From: an uncultured Oscillospiraceae bacterium
Lineage (GTDB): Bacteria > Bacillota > Clostridia > Oscillospirales > Oscillospiraceae
Direction: 5' to 3'
DNA: 58,389 nucleotides
NCBI GenBank assembly: GCA_944383195.1
Contig: CALWOP010000177.1
Location: 1-58,389, forward strand
This document shows, piece after piece, positions 11,689 through 25,696 of the stretch (position 1 is its first letter; every line of letters starts with the position of its first letter). Position numbers and translations under genes: made by a program. The notes under the pieces were generated by a model. It searched no databases. It worked only from the letters and a program-made list of their open reading frames with translations, and was not told where the DNA came from.

Positions 11689-12045
11689 AATCATTGGATA
11701 TAATGCTTCCATAGCTTGAATAGAAAGATTAAGAGGTTCTATATCTTCCCATTTTATTTTCTTAAACTCAATATTATTATCAATATTATCAAGATCTTCC
11801 ATTTGTTGAGCTAACTTTTGTCTATTTTCTTCTGGAATAAAGAATGAACCGGGATTCTTTTCATCAGGAATACCAAGTTCTTTCAATAATCCATTCTTGG
11901 CTTCAACAATAGCATCAACAATAGGTTCTAAAGTTTTCATATTGCGAACTACAATAAAAGTAGTTCTTGCTGGAAATTTAATATCTCCAGAGTTCTTAAC
12001 TGATTGAAGCCCTTCATAAAGACTTAAAATCTCGTTATTTGTCAT
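11674..12045 (-). CDS. DUF1617-like small phage protein
   Basis: A 123-aa acidic protein (MTNNEILSLYEGLQSVKNSG), ending MIEEEN. It has no TAG codon, unlike the genes on both sides. The pattern of an N-terminal helix starting LTNxEIL, a central basic beta stretch (RTTFIVVRNMKTLEPIV) and an acidic C-terminus resembles a small protein family (DUF1617-like) encoded in tail modules of Firmicutes phages. It has its own terminator, which suggests high or separate expression. Function unknown. Confidence 0.7.
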   Translation of the reverse strand: MTNNEILSLYEGLQSVKNSGDIKFPARTTFIVVRNMKTLEPIVDAIVEAKNGLLKELGIPDEKNPGSFFIPEENRQKLAQQMEDLDNIDNNIEFKKIKWEDIEPLNLSIQAMEALYPMIEEEN

Positions 12046-12067
12046 TTATAAAACTCCTTTTTCTCTA

Positions 12068-15000
12068 TTAAGTTCCACCGCCAGATGGAATCATTGGCTC
12101 TACTACATCTCGAATATAAGAAGTAAGACCACTTATATCTTCTGCTGAAATTCCTCGTACTTCTCCATTCATATGGATAGTAGCTCCAGTAATCCATATT
12201 CCTGCTCCATCAGCTCTTAAAGCTATATTTCTTGCAGATTGAAGAATAATACTTCTTTCTCCGCTAGTAGTTTCAATTCCAATGTTATGTGTTACTCCGT
12301 AGTCATCTTGTCCAGCCACATGACCAACAGTTCCTAAATACGTTCCATTTGTCTAATATATATCTAAATAATTAGTCTCTATAATGCCAGATGAATGTAA
12401 ATATGTATCTCCTGCATAGAGAGAATTTCTATTAATTCTCCAGCCTCCAATATATCCATCGTAACAATCAAGATAATCTGCAGTAATATTTCCAGAAATA
12501 TTAGCATTATCAGCAGTTAAATTATTGCAAATAATCTATCCCGTATCATATAAATAAGTAGATCCAGCGCGTATATAATCTTCACCTATTCTCCAACCAC
12601 CAATACGACCGCTATCAGCAGTAATCTAACCAGTAATATTAGCATTATTAGCCGTTAATCGACCGGAGCTAGAAACACTAAAGTTATTACCAACCTATAA
12701 TCCTCCAGAGGAACTAAGATATACTGTACCAGAAGAATTTTGCAACCTACCATTAGAAATAATCCAATCTCCAATGGTACCACCGGTTGCAGTAATATTA
12801 CCATTTACCTAAGCATTTCGGCATACCATTTCTCCAGAACTTGTAACATAGAAATAAGAAGAACCAGAAAATACCGGTCCGCTCGCTGTACTGGCCGTAC
12901 TACCGCCAGCCCAGAACCTATAAGTGCCAGAACTAGCCATACCAGTTCTATAATTATCACTAGTTAATTTGTTAGAAGAAAGAATCCATCCCCCAATATT
13001 TCCTTCTTTAGCAGTAATTAAGCCACCTTTAGACACAGAAAACTTTGCACTTGAAGCAGTATTACTACCTGCCCACATCGCAAAATCATTATTATTGGTA
13101 GGAGTAGCTGTATTAGTAGCAGTGGCACTATTTAACTCCACTCTTGTACTACTATTTCCACTATATATTCTATTAGTCTCAATAGTCCAACCATCAGAAC
13201 TCGTCCTACTAGAACAACCAATTTTACCAGAACGAGCATAGATAACTCCATCGATAATAGCACTAGTTGCAGTTAAGGCTCCGTTATAATTAACAGTAAA
13301 GACTCCTCCACCTATCTTGATAGCATTAGTAGTGCCTGCGGCCCGCAGGTCTGCGAGGGTAATAGTCATACCATTAGAGGCGTCTCCACCTTGCTAAGCC
13401 TAGTTGCCACCGCCATATATTCTCGCGGAAGTGCCATCTATTACGATCTAGCCACCACCACTTTTAGCTCCAAAATAAGCGATACCATCTTCCATTAATC
13501 CGAAAGTATTAACGCCAGATTTGTATCCGTATAAACCTATTTTATCTTGGATACTATCTTTACCCATTATTACACCAGTAAAGCGATTAAAACTATCTTT
13601 AGTACCAGCCCCAATCTAAGGAGCATAAACATATTCTTCATCTTCATTAACTTCTAACGAAGTACCATCCCATCCGTTAATAGCTTCATTACCATAAGTA
13701 TCAAGATATAATATAACGGGGTGATAAATATATTTATTGCCATCAGCACATCTTAATAATGCAACACTGTTATCTTCAAAGATAAAGCTCGCAGCTGGTT
13801 CTAAGTAGTAAAGTCCATCATCTTGCTCTATAGTTAATATATTCTAAGTTAAAGAAGTAATATTATTGCTTCTATCAATTCCATTAACTAAGAACTAAAT
13901 ATTATTACTATAGAACTAAGGATTTACACCAGAAGCGGTATATTTAATATATGATGGTATAGAACTTATATCTATATTTCTAATTTCATCATCTGCAAAA
14001 TCAAGAGCAACATCAATGGGATAATTACAGTAGATGTCATAAGTTCTACCATTCTTATTATCATTGATAGTTACTTGAACTTTTACATAGCCGCCTGCGG
14101 GAGTGGAGATAAGTGGCGACATACCGCTTACTACTTTGCGGTCATCAGTCGTGCCGTCCGCAAGATTTACATTAATTCCAGTCCACTAATAAGATAAAGT
14201 ATAACTACCATTATCATTAATTAATTCTCCATCTTTATATACATAACATCTAAGTGGTAGAGTATTCTACCATGTGTTATTTCTATAAATAAGAGGATTT
14301 AATCCAGATAGTTTCAAGCCTGTAGCGGTATCAAACGGCCGCACCGCAGTTACATAAGTAGTACCATTAGTACCCTAGTCGCCATCTTTCAAGAATAGAA
14401 TCTCTTTCTAGAAAGAATATTTCTATCCATCCATCGTAATAATACGAACTAATATAGTATTATTATTGAAATTAACCTTATACTTCTACTTAATAGTATA
14501 ATGCAAAATATTACTATTGTCAACCCAGAGATTTTCAATCATGGACTAGCTAGGATTATATCTTACATTAGTGATATCGTTCCCATCTGGCCCAATCCAT
14601 TCTACTCTGTAAGAAGTTCCAACTCCATCTCTCCAAGTTAAAACAACCTATAAAGTTCTTTCTTTCTCTGCGTCTTCTACTGCTATATCGCCATTTGCAT
14701 CATATCTAAAAGTATCTTCACCACTATAGCTAATAGTTACATCATCTTCAGAAGAGCTATTCGTAATAGTATGTTCTAATACTCCAATAATCTCGGTATG
14801 CTGCGTATTATAGACGCCGCAAATAAAAGTAACAGAAGAATAAAGTAATAAGTTAGTTACTACAATTTCATTCTACTAAAACTCAACCGCAGTATAACTA
14901 CCATCAGGATATAGCATATACCAGTCTCCAATGAGAACGGTATCATCTGCATTATTCTATATCTCAACAATAATATCTTCTCCTACTGTTGTTTGACGTA

Positions 15001-16204
15001 GAGAGAATAAATAATCGCTATTGAGATTATAAATTGTAGTCTATGCTGTCATTACTACATTCTCATTGTAGATAACAACCAATTTATACTGCTTTTGATG
15101 AACGACTTGATCAGCAGTAAGTGTCATCGTGTTGCTCTCGGACGCTGCAACGGGAGCCCAACCGACCCCAGCATTTTTATCGTACAATTCGCTTCCTAGC
15201 ATGACACTTATATCTCTCTCAAACCACTTACATTCACAAGTAGAATCACTCATAATATTATCGCCTTGATATATCAATCTACCTACTAAATCAAGAGTAG
15301 TAATCTCGTCAGTAAACGCATTACCTTGTGGAGTAGAAATATCAAGATAGTATAAATTATCTGTAAGATCCCGTTGTTCAACAAATTGAATTTCTATATC
15401 CTTTACGAAAATGTTAGCTATAGTTCTATTCTCTCTATCTGTAATTAAGCCAGATTCTACATAACGGTCATAAATAAAGTTTTCTTCAAATAACTTAATC
15501 TATTTAAGTCCAGTTAAATAATTTTTCTAAGCCTATATAACTATGGATTGCGGGCTGTAGACCTAGAAGCGGTAAGGATCTCCATTGAAAGCACTTAAAT
15601 CAAGTCTATAAGAAACTATATCTCCACTCTATGTAAAGAACTATATTTCTAAGCCATAGTTACCTTGAGTATGCTCACAGTGAAAAGTAGTTAAAAAAGA
15701 AGCCTTAATTCTGATTAAATCATTCTCACTAGCATACTGTCTAAATAAACCGTGATAGCCGCTTTCTTCACCTTGATAAATAATCTCATAACTTAGATCA
15801 CTATCTGCGGGTGCGCCTGCTACCACGCCCCTTTCCGCAAACCTATCATACTCATACATAGTATCAAAGGTCGGACTTTTCTCCACAATAGAATTAGAAA
15901 GAGACATCATTTCTCCATAGGATAAAGACTATTCACTTGTTTTACATACAATTCTTTTTCTTGCTGATAAGTCATCTTGAGGTATAGTAACATAAACATT
16001 ATCTCCAACCTTGTACTGCTTCTCTACATCATCAGAAAAGGCAGATACAATATTGCCAGAATATTTAACTTTATATTCTCCAGTATCTAAATTTACTATA
16101 CTATATATCTCAGCTGTTACAGTTTTATCATACTATAAAGCAGCTAATTTCTTATCAACAAGAATATCTACCGTCTAAAAGATAGCTTCAGAAGTAGTAT
16201 TCAT
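12068..16204 (-). CDS. Giant tail spike/fibre protein with beta-helix-like repeats
   Basis: A 1378-aa protein from ATG 16204 (after AAAAGGAGG) to TAA 12068-12070, made contiguous by dozens of TAG=Gln. The N-terminal about 150 residues (TVDILVDKKLAAL, YKVGDNVYVTIPQDDLSARK) look like a domain that attaches to the tail. The middle contains Ig-like segments. The C-terminal about 450 residues repeat a unit with GxIGGWxI, then YLxSSG and NITADxA (for example DGYIGGWRINRNSLYAG, NIGGWILSSNKL), typical of long tail-tip proteins of siphophages. Likely a receptor-binding or sugar-binding tail fibre. Confidence 0.8.
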
Positions 16205-16225
16205 ATTTATCCTCCTTTTACTCTC

Positions 16226-16257
16226 GGTTAAGAGAGGGAGTTACCCCTCTCTTAACC
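16226..16257. terminator. Strong hairpin at the tape-measure stop
   Basis: GGTTAAGAGAGGG pairs perfectly with CCCTCTCTTAACC across a 6-nt loop. The tape-measure TAA lies in the stem. In the minus direction no T-run follows, so it may attenuate, stabilise or process the transcript rather than terminate it. Confidence 0.55.
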
Positions 16258-19200
16258 TTTTCTCCTATTAGCCCATTGAGCTGCGTCATCAACAAGGCTA
16301 CGAAGTGCATCTTGAATCTCGTCAGAAGAAGTAACATTCGGGAACTCAACGTGCTCAATAGTTACTCTTTGTTCGATAGTATCATTAGCAGGAGCCACTT
16401 GAGTATTATTGCCCAATCTAGAAGCCATAAGTCCTTTTGCGCTTAAAGCATTATTATCAAGAGCACTCTCAATAGATGCTATAAACTCAGGTCCTAGGGC
16501 TCTCATAGCGGAGACCGCGGACAGGATATTTTTCGTATCCTCTTGATTTAATACTAGCTCTTTCTCGTGTAAGAAAGCAAGTTTAGCATTATCAAATTCT
16601 CCGGTATAACCACCTGTATCAAAACCTGCGGCAGATACTAACTTCTCTATTGTTTTTCTCCATGCTGTTCCATTATGACGATAATTATATTCATCTTGCG
16701 CGATTGCTCGATTTAAGATACTTTGAGCTTGGCTATAAGCTCCTGGATATTTAGCTTCAACCTATTTTCTGCGCACTGGGTTATTGTCATATACACCTCT
16801 ACCAATATCATAGACAAGTTGAACCATATCAGAGTGACTAATTGTTCCACCGCCAGAACCTTGATTACCTCCGCCTTCAGAACCATTTCCTCCAGTATTA
16901 CTACTATCATCAGTATCAGTTCTATCTGGTACAGTAGCAGAAGGAAGATCATCAGTTCTATTAGCTTCATTTTCCATGGTTTGAGCTGTTTCTCTTGCTA
17001 AATCTCTTAATGCCTCAATATATTCATAGACAGAATCAGCAAGATCAAGATAATATTGACTTAGATCCTGGATTGCGTCAATCTAATCCCACATCATTTC
17101 TGTAGCTTCAAGACCCGCATCTCTGCAAATATCAGTAGATGTAGAAACATCATCAATATAACCGCTTAAATCATCAAGATTTGTTCCAGTTTCATCAGCA
17201 ACAGAAGATACTGTATCTTGATATTGAGTCATTGCTCCTTCTGCTTCACTCATGGCTTGAGAGAGATAATCTTCAAAATTACCTGCGTTAGCAGTCATAT
17301 TAGCTAAGTCTTTAGCAAATACATTATCAAACAAATCTATTAGTTGAGTATTACTACCTACAATATCTTTAATTTGCTCGTTATCCGCCATTAACAATTC
17401 AATGATGCTCATGCCAGAATTAGCAATTATATCTTGGATTTCTTGACTTGTTATGCCAGTCAAATCACTAACTTCATCACCAGCAACAACAGCCATATCA
17501 AATAGAGATTTATTGCCGGCTTCGGTCATATCGGCTATAGCAACTTGCTTTTCGTTTTCTAAATCTTTAATCTTTTGAGTATAATATGCGTAAATTTCTT
17601 CCGCGCGGGCTGCACGCTCTTCGTCGGTTAAACTCATGTCATTATAAATCTCTTCGATTGCACTTTGACATTCTTGCCATGTAGAAATAATTTCTCCAGT
17701 GACATCTTCAACCTATTGTTTTGCGATATTATACCACTCATTCTCAGCGTCTAATAGATTCTACTCAGCATCAGCAATTTGACTTGGGTCCGCGGTATAT
17801 TGATAATTCCAGTTCCCCTACCGATCGCGCACCAGCCGCAATTCATTCTTTGCATTCTGCGCATCTTCAAGAGCGATTTGGGCTTGAAGTACATTATATT
17901 TAGCTTCAAGAATCTCTAAATCATACTCAGATAAAGTATTATTCTCTCTACGCAAATCAATCTCTTCTTGCAGGTTTTTTAACTAATCTCTTAACTTAGA
18001 GTTAGTAGTCTTATCAATATCCTCTTGTAGCTTATTATACCAAGAAGCCACTTCATATGCTTCATTTACGGTATCTAAATATCTACCTTCTTGGTCGATA
18101 TAATGGTCAAATTTATCTTGCAATAAATCTAATCCAACTCCACCAGATACGGTTTGACCAAACTCATATACTGCTCGCTCGATAGCCTGAGTATACATTT
18201 CTTGGGCGGTCTCCATAGCTGCTTGTGCAGAACTTAACATAGCTTCTTGAGCTTCATTAAATTCTTCTAATAGAGCGTCTCTATTAGCTTTAAGACCATC
18301 ATAAGCTGGATCGGTCTCATCTCCACCTAAAGCGTCTAACGCAGCTTGAGCCTCTAATAATTCCTGACGAGAGTTTTCATACCAGGATCTATGTAATTGA
18401 GCCTAAGCCACTTGAGCTTCCATAGTTTCTTGACCAACTTTCTAAAGCTAATCAAATCCTTCTTGCGTCTTATAAGTTACTCCCTAAAGAGCATACAATT
18501 CTTCAATAAGACCAAGAACAGACTCATTATGTTCAAGTTGATCAGTGAATTGAGCAAATCTTTCAGAAGCATCATCTAATGCATCAGGAAGAAGAGTTTC
18601 AAGACTTTCTACCCATTCGAGCAGGGCATCTGCGGTAGAAATTGCCTAACTCTACAAGTCAGCCAAATTATCCATAATTCTAGCAATATCAGTGGCATCT
18701 GTCGCATTAGCCAATTCGTTTTGATAACTATTAAGAGCGTCGTAATAATCATCAATAATATTCATATTCCCTAATGCTTCTTCCCAACCGATATTGGTAG
18801 ACTGAATACCGTGAGTAAGCATATCACCAAAAGACTCTGCTATATCTTTTGTTAGTTCAAGGACAGCATCTTTAGCTTCTTTTACATCAAGGACAACTTC
18901 AAGTTTATATTCAATCTAACTAAGTCTATTATCTGCTATATTTCTAGCTATTTCCTCTTGAGAGTCTCTTATCTCCTAGATTGTATCAAGAGTATCTTCA
19001 TATTGAGCTAAAGCATCTTGACGCTTTTGGAAGAGTTCATCAGCGACAGTTTTCTATTGCTGCCAACTATCATATTCAGCTTGTCTTGCTTCTTGTTCTG
19101 CTTTTGTAAGAGCGCTGAACTCTGCTAAGAAAGCATTATAATCAGCAAGGAAGTTATTGTTATAATCATCAATCATAGATTGAAGAACTTGTTGATAGCC

Positions 19201-22200
19201 TTGAATTTCTCCGTTTTCATCAAAGACTAAAGAATTACCGAACAAACTTTGAAGATTCGCCTTATCAAAATCTAAATAGGTTTCGGCTTCTGCAAGTTTC
19301 TTATTATAGTTCTCTTGCTGTTTATTTAACTCTTGAAGTTCTTTTTCATATGCTTGAAGTCTTCTATTACCATAAGCTCTTTCAATATTATTTCCAACAT
19401 CTTCAAGTAAACTATTTTGATCTTCAATTTCTCGGTTTATTTCATGGTATCTATCTTCTATATCTTCAAGAGTTTTTTCTGCTTCTGGGTCGTAGACAGT
19501 GCCTTCATTGTCTCCTCCAGAAGTATCATCTCTAATATTATCAGTAGTAATTCTATCAGGATCTAATACTCCATTTGGATCAAAAGTTATTGGTTCTTGA
19601 CCATAATCGTAAATACCATTTTGGCCAGAACCAGTACCCTAAGAAGATAAATAAGTTCCAGCATCCTTCAAGGCGTTTGTAAAATTAGTTAAACCTTCTC
19701 CGCCTTCTCCACTAATTTTTAATCCTAGCGTAGGAAGTTCAAAAGGCAAAGTAGCCTTTCCTTCTAACCAATCTGCGATCTATAATTTACCCCAAGACTT
19801 TACATAAGGAGTAAAGCCTAAATCATATTCAAAATTAGAAATTAAATCTCCTAATGCCGTTAGTACAGCTCCAGCTGCCTAAGATGTAGAACTAATAGTA
19901 TTAGCACTTTCAGACATAGTAGAATTAATAACGGCTCCTGCGATGCTAGCATCAGTTGACATTGCCTGCATTAATGTATCTGCACTAGTATTTAATCCAT
20001 CAGCTAAAGTTATACCTTGATCAAGTACACCTTGTAAAATTCTCTTATATGCTTCATTATTTGTTTGTTCAAGAGTTGTTAATTCTGCTCCCATAGAAGC
20101 TACCATTGTCTAAAACTAAGTAGCCGTTGTATCAAAATTATTATCTATGGTAAAATCAATAGCACCAAAAGAATCAGCGTAACCAAGTAAATAATCGTAA
20201 TTATCTACTAGTGTATTCACTAATCCCATCATATTTTGAGCATCACTTACTTGTTTTTCCCAAGTATTTAGATTAGCTATATCCGTTATAGCTCTTTGAT
20301 ACTCTTCGGCAGATAATGTTGTTTGATCGACTCCATCCTTTAGCTCCCAGGTTCCGTCACTGTTCTATTTAATATTCTTATTTAATTTAGACTAAGAAGT
20401 AATTAAAGCCTAAGTCGCTGCTATAGTTCCTTCATAATAGTCATCCATATTAATGGAACCAGATTTAAACTATTTGTTTAAATCTACTAAACCATCTGCA
20501 ATAGATCCAGTAGCTGCAACAAGTGTAGCTTCATATAAATCAGTTTCTTCAATATTATTGTCTATTTCTTCATCTAATCTATGGAAACCAGCATTAATTC
20601 CACTTATTCTTTCGTTAATAGTATCAAAATATTCCGCTGCACTTATGCTTCCCTCTTGATATGCTTTTGCATTATCACTTAAAGCCTAAGTTCTTTGTTT
20701 AAATAATTCTACATCTTGTTCACTGGTAAAAGTATAATTATTTAATGCATCAGCTTCGCTCGCTCTACTAACTAATTCATCCCACATACTGGTGTAATTT
20801 TGAACATAATCGGTATTTACACCAGCTTTTTCTTTCATTGATTCAATAGTTGAATCAAGAATCTGTTCCTCTTGTCTTTCAGATTCTAAAAATGCTTGCA
20901 AAGACTAATTAGTAAGCTTATAGGCATCTCCAACTTTTACAATATACTGAGCATAACTTTCATCTGCTGCTATTAACTCTTGTACTTGATCCATAGTTAA
21001 ATAACCTTGATCTTTATAAGACTATAGTGCAGATTCAAGTGCAGTCTAACTTTCATTTAGCTATTCCAATATAGATTTTAAATCTTCAATACCAACTACA
21101 TTGATATTTATTTCATTCTGCTTGTAATTATCTAAAAACTCCTATAATTCTTCTACGGTATCAAAATTATCTATATTTACATCCATGAGGATCTCCCAAT
21201 CCTCACTTGTTAAAGAGTCAAAATCAAAATCGCTAAACTTATTTTCTATTTCTTCTTTAGTAGAATCAACTCTATCATTAATGAAAGTTAAAAATTCATC
21301 TACGCTAACACCAGCTAGCATTAATTCATTCTAAATAGATTCAGAAATTAATCCAGATGCAGCGTCAATATCGCTATTAGCAAGCACAGAATAAAGCTCA
21401 GAAGAAATCTATTTAACGGATTGATTGCTCAAAATAGGTTCTAAAATTACCTATTCATATTCTCCTTCGCTACCATATAAGTTTTTACGAATTTCTGCTA
21501 ATTGCTCTTGCATATTAGCAACAGTCTCAGGATTATATTCAATAGCTCCATCTACTATAGCCTAAACATAAGCAGTATAATCACTTTCAGCTTGCTAAAT
21601 AGCTTCAGAATTTTCAGTAACCCATTGAGCAGTTATCTATTCATTCTACTTTGCCCAATCTTGATACTAAACTAAATAATCTCTATAAGCATCTGAAGTT
21701 TTATCCAATCCTTGAGTAACACTATTAAACCACGTATCTATATCTACATATCCAGATTGCCATTGGTCAGCAAGCATTCTATCATATTCATTTTTTAGAG
21801 TTGTTTTATAATATTCGTCTCCTTCTGGAGCATTAGCTAGCGCCTATTGATACCACTCATCAGCTCCATTGTCAACTCTATAAACCATCTCCTAATTAAG
21901 ATCTGGTCCCTCAGCAAGACTACCAGTGGATTTTTCATAATTTTCTTCAATAGTCTAGGCTTGAGCTTTTTGAGCTTCCTAAGCCAATTTTTCCTACAAT
22001 TCAACCTGTCTCTATAAAGAAGCTTCTGCTTGCTCTAGTTTAGTCAACTCTTCCTATTCAACAATAGTTAAAGTATCTTGATTATTTAATTCTTCAATTC
22101 TATCTTTAGTTGTCTACAATTCAGAATTTAAAGATTCTAAAGCAGATTTCTAATCTTCATAAGCCTGAGTCGCATCAGAAATTTTTTCTCTAGCTTCTTC

Positions 22201-24993
22201 TTCTGTAACAACAAGAGCAGAGATAATATTAACAAGAAGAGTAACTCCTAAAGTTATTAATCCAATAAGAGGTAGTGCTGTTGAAATGGCAGTTCCAATT
22301 CCTGTAATGCCTAACGCCGCAGTCTTTGCAGAAGCTCCTACTGTTAAATAAGATATTGCAGTTAAACTATTCTATAAAGCATTTTGTTTAAACAAGGTTG
22401 AAAGAGCAGGCAATAACATTCCCAAATTAGTAAGAATAATATTAAAATCTTCAAGAGTAAATTCTCCTTCTTTAATAGAATCACTAAAGGTAGAGAATAT
22501 AGAATTAATACTTGTCATTCCCATGGTAATTTGAGATAAAGATGTTCCAACTTTAACTAACGTTTCCGACCAATCTAAAGAGGCATATCTATTATTTCTT
22601 AATCCCTAAGTAACCTAATCCATCTCTTGCTTTAACCTAGCAAGCCCCTATTCAAAAGCCTAACTACTAATTTCATTATTCTTAAAGGCCGCTACTAATC
22701 CACTCAAATCATTTCTAAATCTAATAGATCCATCACCTAATGAACTAATAACTCTAGTTAAAGCAGCCACATCCTAAGCAGCCATTCTAGTATCTGCGCT
22801 AAACTGCCCCTACGCAGAAAGATATTCTATTATCTCCTGATTTGTTGCATTTTGAGCGCCCTCAAAAAGATTTAAATTTCTAACTAAATCAATAGTGCTT
22901 TGAGATATTTGATCTGTTCCCGATCCAACTAATCTCTATACTTCCTAAAATCTAGATAGATTTACGCTTGCATCTTTTAATTTAGATATTAAAGCTGATA
23001 AAGCATCTTGATTAGATTTTAACTAATCATTATAAAGAACTCCCTCTTCTATATCTCCGTATAAAGAAAAACTATTTTCATCTTCTTGCACTAATCCTTC
23101 TAATAATTTATTTCTCCAATTACTATTAGAGCCTAAATGTTCAGATAAACTATTAGTATAAGAAGTAATCAATTTATCAGACTCGGTAACTTGCTAACCA
23201 ATCAAATTTACCTAAGTCTGCAAGGTCTTTACTCTATCTAAATCTTGCTATAAAAGTCCAGCCTAACGTTCTGATAACTATGTCGCAGCCGCTGCAGATT
23301 CGCCCTAAAGACGAACAATTTCAGCTTGAGTCCCAACCATTCTCCCCTATATAGTATCTTCAAGGGTAGATTTCGCTATAATATCTGCCATTGCTGCAGC
23401 CTAAGTTCGCAAATCTTGAGCGCGCTCTTTCTCTCTTTTCCCAATAATACCTAAATTTGCAGCTATATCTCTCATGCCTTGAGCTATTTTATCCCCAAAA
23501 GCTCTATTCATTAATAAAGCTGTAGTTGCTAGTACCCCTGACATTCCACCTAATCCATCAATAATATCTGCTACTGTACTCAAGAATGGAGTTAATACAT
23601 TATCAACACTAATATAAAAATCAGAATTAATTAAGCTATCATAAATATCTTCGGCTGCTGCACCAACTCTATCTCTAGCGGCTTCCCAAGATTCTGCATA
23701 AATATCTGCCTGTTCTTGTAGAGATCCTTCTGCTCCGTATGCACTGGCCAGGTTCTCCTAGAAGAAATCCCAGTTATCCATAAGAGCAATAAGACGAGTA
23801 TATTGACGTACACCTGCGACTGTTTGAGCCAATGCAATCTACTGATCATTACTCAAAGTTTCCCACTTTGCTCCCATTTCATCAAGTAAGCTATCCATAG
23901 AACGAATTTCGCCATTAACATCATAAATGCTAATACCTACTTTTTCAAGAGCCTAGGAATATTTATTTAATGTAGTACCATCATCAAGCGTTTCTCCAAG
24001 ATTTAAGCCTTGAATACGAGCAAACAATGTTCTAAAAGCAGTACCTACCGTATTGGCAGATTCACGAGTTGTGGCAGTTACAGTAGCAAGAGCTGATGCT
24101 GCATATTCATAACTTAAACCTACAGTGTCAGCTACAGAAGCGAATTGCTAGATACCTTCTGAAATTTCTTCAGAGCTGGATGCGGTATCAGCGCCTAAAC
24201 GCACCATTACATCAGCATAATATTCAAGACTTTTACTACCATCATAGAAATTATTCCAAACCGCAGTTAATTGGTCAGAAGCAGTCTAAGCACTAATGCC
24301 AGCCGCATTAGCCATTCTAATCGTTGTCTCAGTTCTATCAATAACTTCTTGTTCTGATAAACCTTGCTGATAATAAATTAAAGCTGCATCTGTATAATCA
24401 GTTGTAGTTGTACTTAATGCTTTAGCGGCCTCATTTGCCTATTTTGCAAAATTGGCCATGTCTTCAGCGGAACTTTCAGTAACTATTCGAATATTAGTCA
24501 AAGATTCATTTAAATCTTGAGCATACCCATATGCGGTTTCAAGAGATCCTATAAATCCCTATAGCGCGCTAGAAGTAATTTGCCAACGAATAGTATTCTT
24601 CATTGTAATCCACAAATCAGACATTAACTTATTTGTCCTAATTAATGGAGTTTCAGCTGACATAATAGACTAAGAAAGATTTAAAAATGTTTCTTGTCCC
24701 TAAATTCCTAGTCTACTCAACTAATCACGATAATATTCTAAACTTCTACCACTTCTTGCTAAATTATCATTAAAAGCCGTAAGATCGAGTTTTCCCGTAC
24801 TTCCATTTATAGAACTCTAAAGATTTCTAGCTAAATCTAATGCTGCAGCAGAAGCTTGCTACAATTCACCAGAAAGCGATGGCTAACTTCCTAACTTCTA
24901 TAAACTTGTCAAAACTTCATTAATAGAAGCTTTTAACTAAGAAGTATCTGCATCAAAACCTACAGTATATCGTATTCTTCTGTTACTAGGCAC
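16252..24993 (-). CDS. Tail tape measure protein
   Basis: A 2913-aa protein from GTG 24993 (AAGGAGG upstream) to TAA 16252-16254, unbroken only if several dozen TAGs are Gln. The N-terminal region is the TP901-type tape-measure core: ARSGRSLEYYRDQLSRLG, then SRTxEESANTVGTAFRTLFAR-like and NDQQIALAQTVAGVRQYT, where one Gln of the conserved QQ pair is a TAG. Long coiled-coil and Ala/Gln-rich helices follow, with hydrophobic segments near 22.2-22.4 kb on the map. At about 0.15 nm per residue it implies a tail near 0.4 micrometres (inference). It sits between the chaperone-like gene and the tail-tip genes, as expected. Confidence 0.93.
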
Positions 24994-25027
24994 TTCCTTT
25001 TCCTCCTTTATCTCCAATAAAACAAAT

Positions 25028-25063
25028 AAGGCTCTTGAGAATTATAATCTTCTCAAGAGCCTT
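25028..25063 (-). terminator. Intrinsic terminator downstream of the chaperone-like gene
   Basis: AAGGCTCTTGAGAA and its exact complement flank an 8-nt loop; in the minus direction it is followed by ATTTGTTTTA. It would limit read-through from the 25102-25632 gene into the tape measure. Confidence 0.8.
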
Positions 25064-25101
25064 TTAATTCTCTATCTAATTTACAAATTATATTAGATTT
25101 A

Positions 25102-25632
25102 TTAATCTGTTCCAACCACATCTTTAATTACAGACAATGTTTCAAGATTTTCACCGTTCTTAATCTTATTTAACATATCTGTAATTTGTTCATTCAAGCC
25201 ACCAGCATTTTGATTCATCATCTGAATAATACCAGCAGCAGAACTATTATATCTTGCAATATCTTTAATAGTGTCTTTGACTAAATCTTCCATAAAGCAA
25301 AGCTCTTCTTGCGGAATTGCGCTTCTAATCGCATCAATCACACCATTAGTCTCAAGTGTATCATAAGTTTTGGCGATATTATCATGAACATCTTCCTCGT
25401 CAAAACTCAAGCCCGCATACCATCTACAAAGCGCAATAGCGAAATAGGTCTCAACCCGCACTGGACTAAAACATCCTGTCGTATCATCAAGAGATAAATC
25501 CACAATAAAGGTGATAAAATTCCCCTTATCAACAATAGGAAGATAATCAGCAACCTTTAAAATCTTCCCATCCCCTACTTTTACCTCTGTATATCCAATT
25601 TTAGGTTCAAGCTCTAAATCCTTAAAAGTCAT
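25102..25632 (-). CDS. Probable tail assembly chaperone
   Basis: A 176-aa TAG-free protein (MTFKDLELEPKIGYTEVKVG). It contains mixed alpha/beta sequence (NFITFIVDLSLDDTTGCFSP, ARYNSSAAGIIQMMNQNAGG) and lies immediately upstream of the tape measure, the position of the G/T-type tail chaperone in siphophages. It has its own consensus promoter and terminator. No slippery frameshift sequence was recognised at its end. The role is inferred from position and size. Confidence 0.6.
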   Translation of the reverse strand: MTFKDLELEPKIGYTEVKVGDGKILKVADYLPIVDKGNFITFIVDLSLDDTTGCFSPVRVETYFAIALCRWYAGLSFDEEDVHDNIAKTYDTLETNGVIDAIRSAIPQEELCFMEDLVKDTIKDIARYNSSAAGIIQMMNQNAGGLNEQITDMLNKIKNGENLETLSVIKDVVGTD

Positions 25633-25664
25633 ATCTAAAACTCCTTTATCTCATTTATATCTTT

Positions 25665-25693
25665 ATTATACTAGAAAACTTAACTAATGTCAA
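25665..25693 (-). promoter_or_regulatory. Consensus promoter for the chaperone-like gene
   Basis: On the minus strand TTGACA (25688-25693) and TATAAT (25665-25670) are separated by exactly 17 bp. The -35 box abuts the stop codon of the upstream gene. It gives an internal transcript start inside the virion operon, just before a TAG-free gene. Confidence 0.85.
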
Positions 25694-25696
25694 GTT

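Noticed and set aside
16723..17001. A 92-codon plus-strand ORF opposite the tape measure
   Set aside because: It is the complement of a coding region, has no RBS and encodes a low-complexity Ser/Ile-rich sequence; many similar shadows occur on the plus strand from 3.4 to 41 kb.
25102..25632. Programmed frameshift in the tail chaperone gene
   Set aside because: No slippery heptamer was found near the end, and a promoter and terminator isolate the gene.
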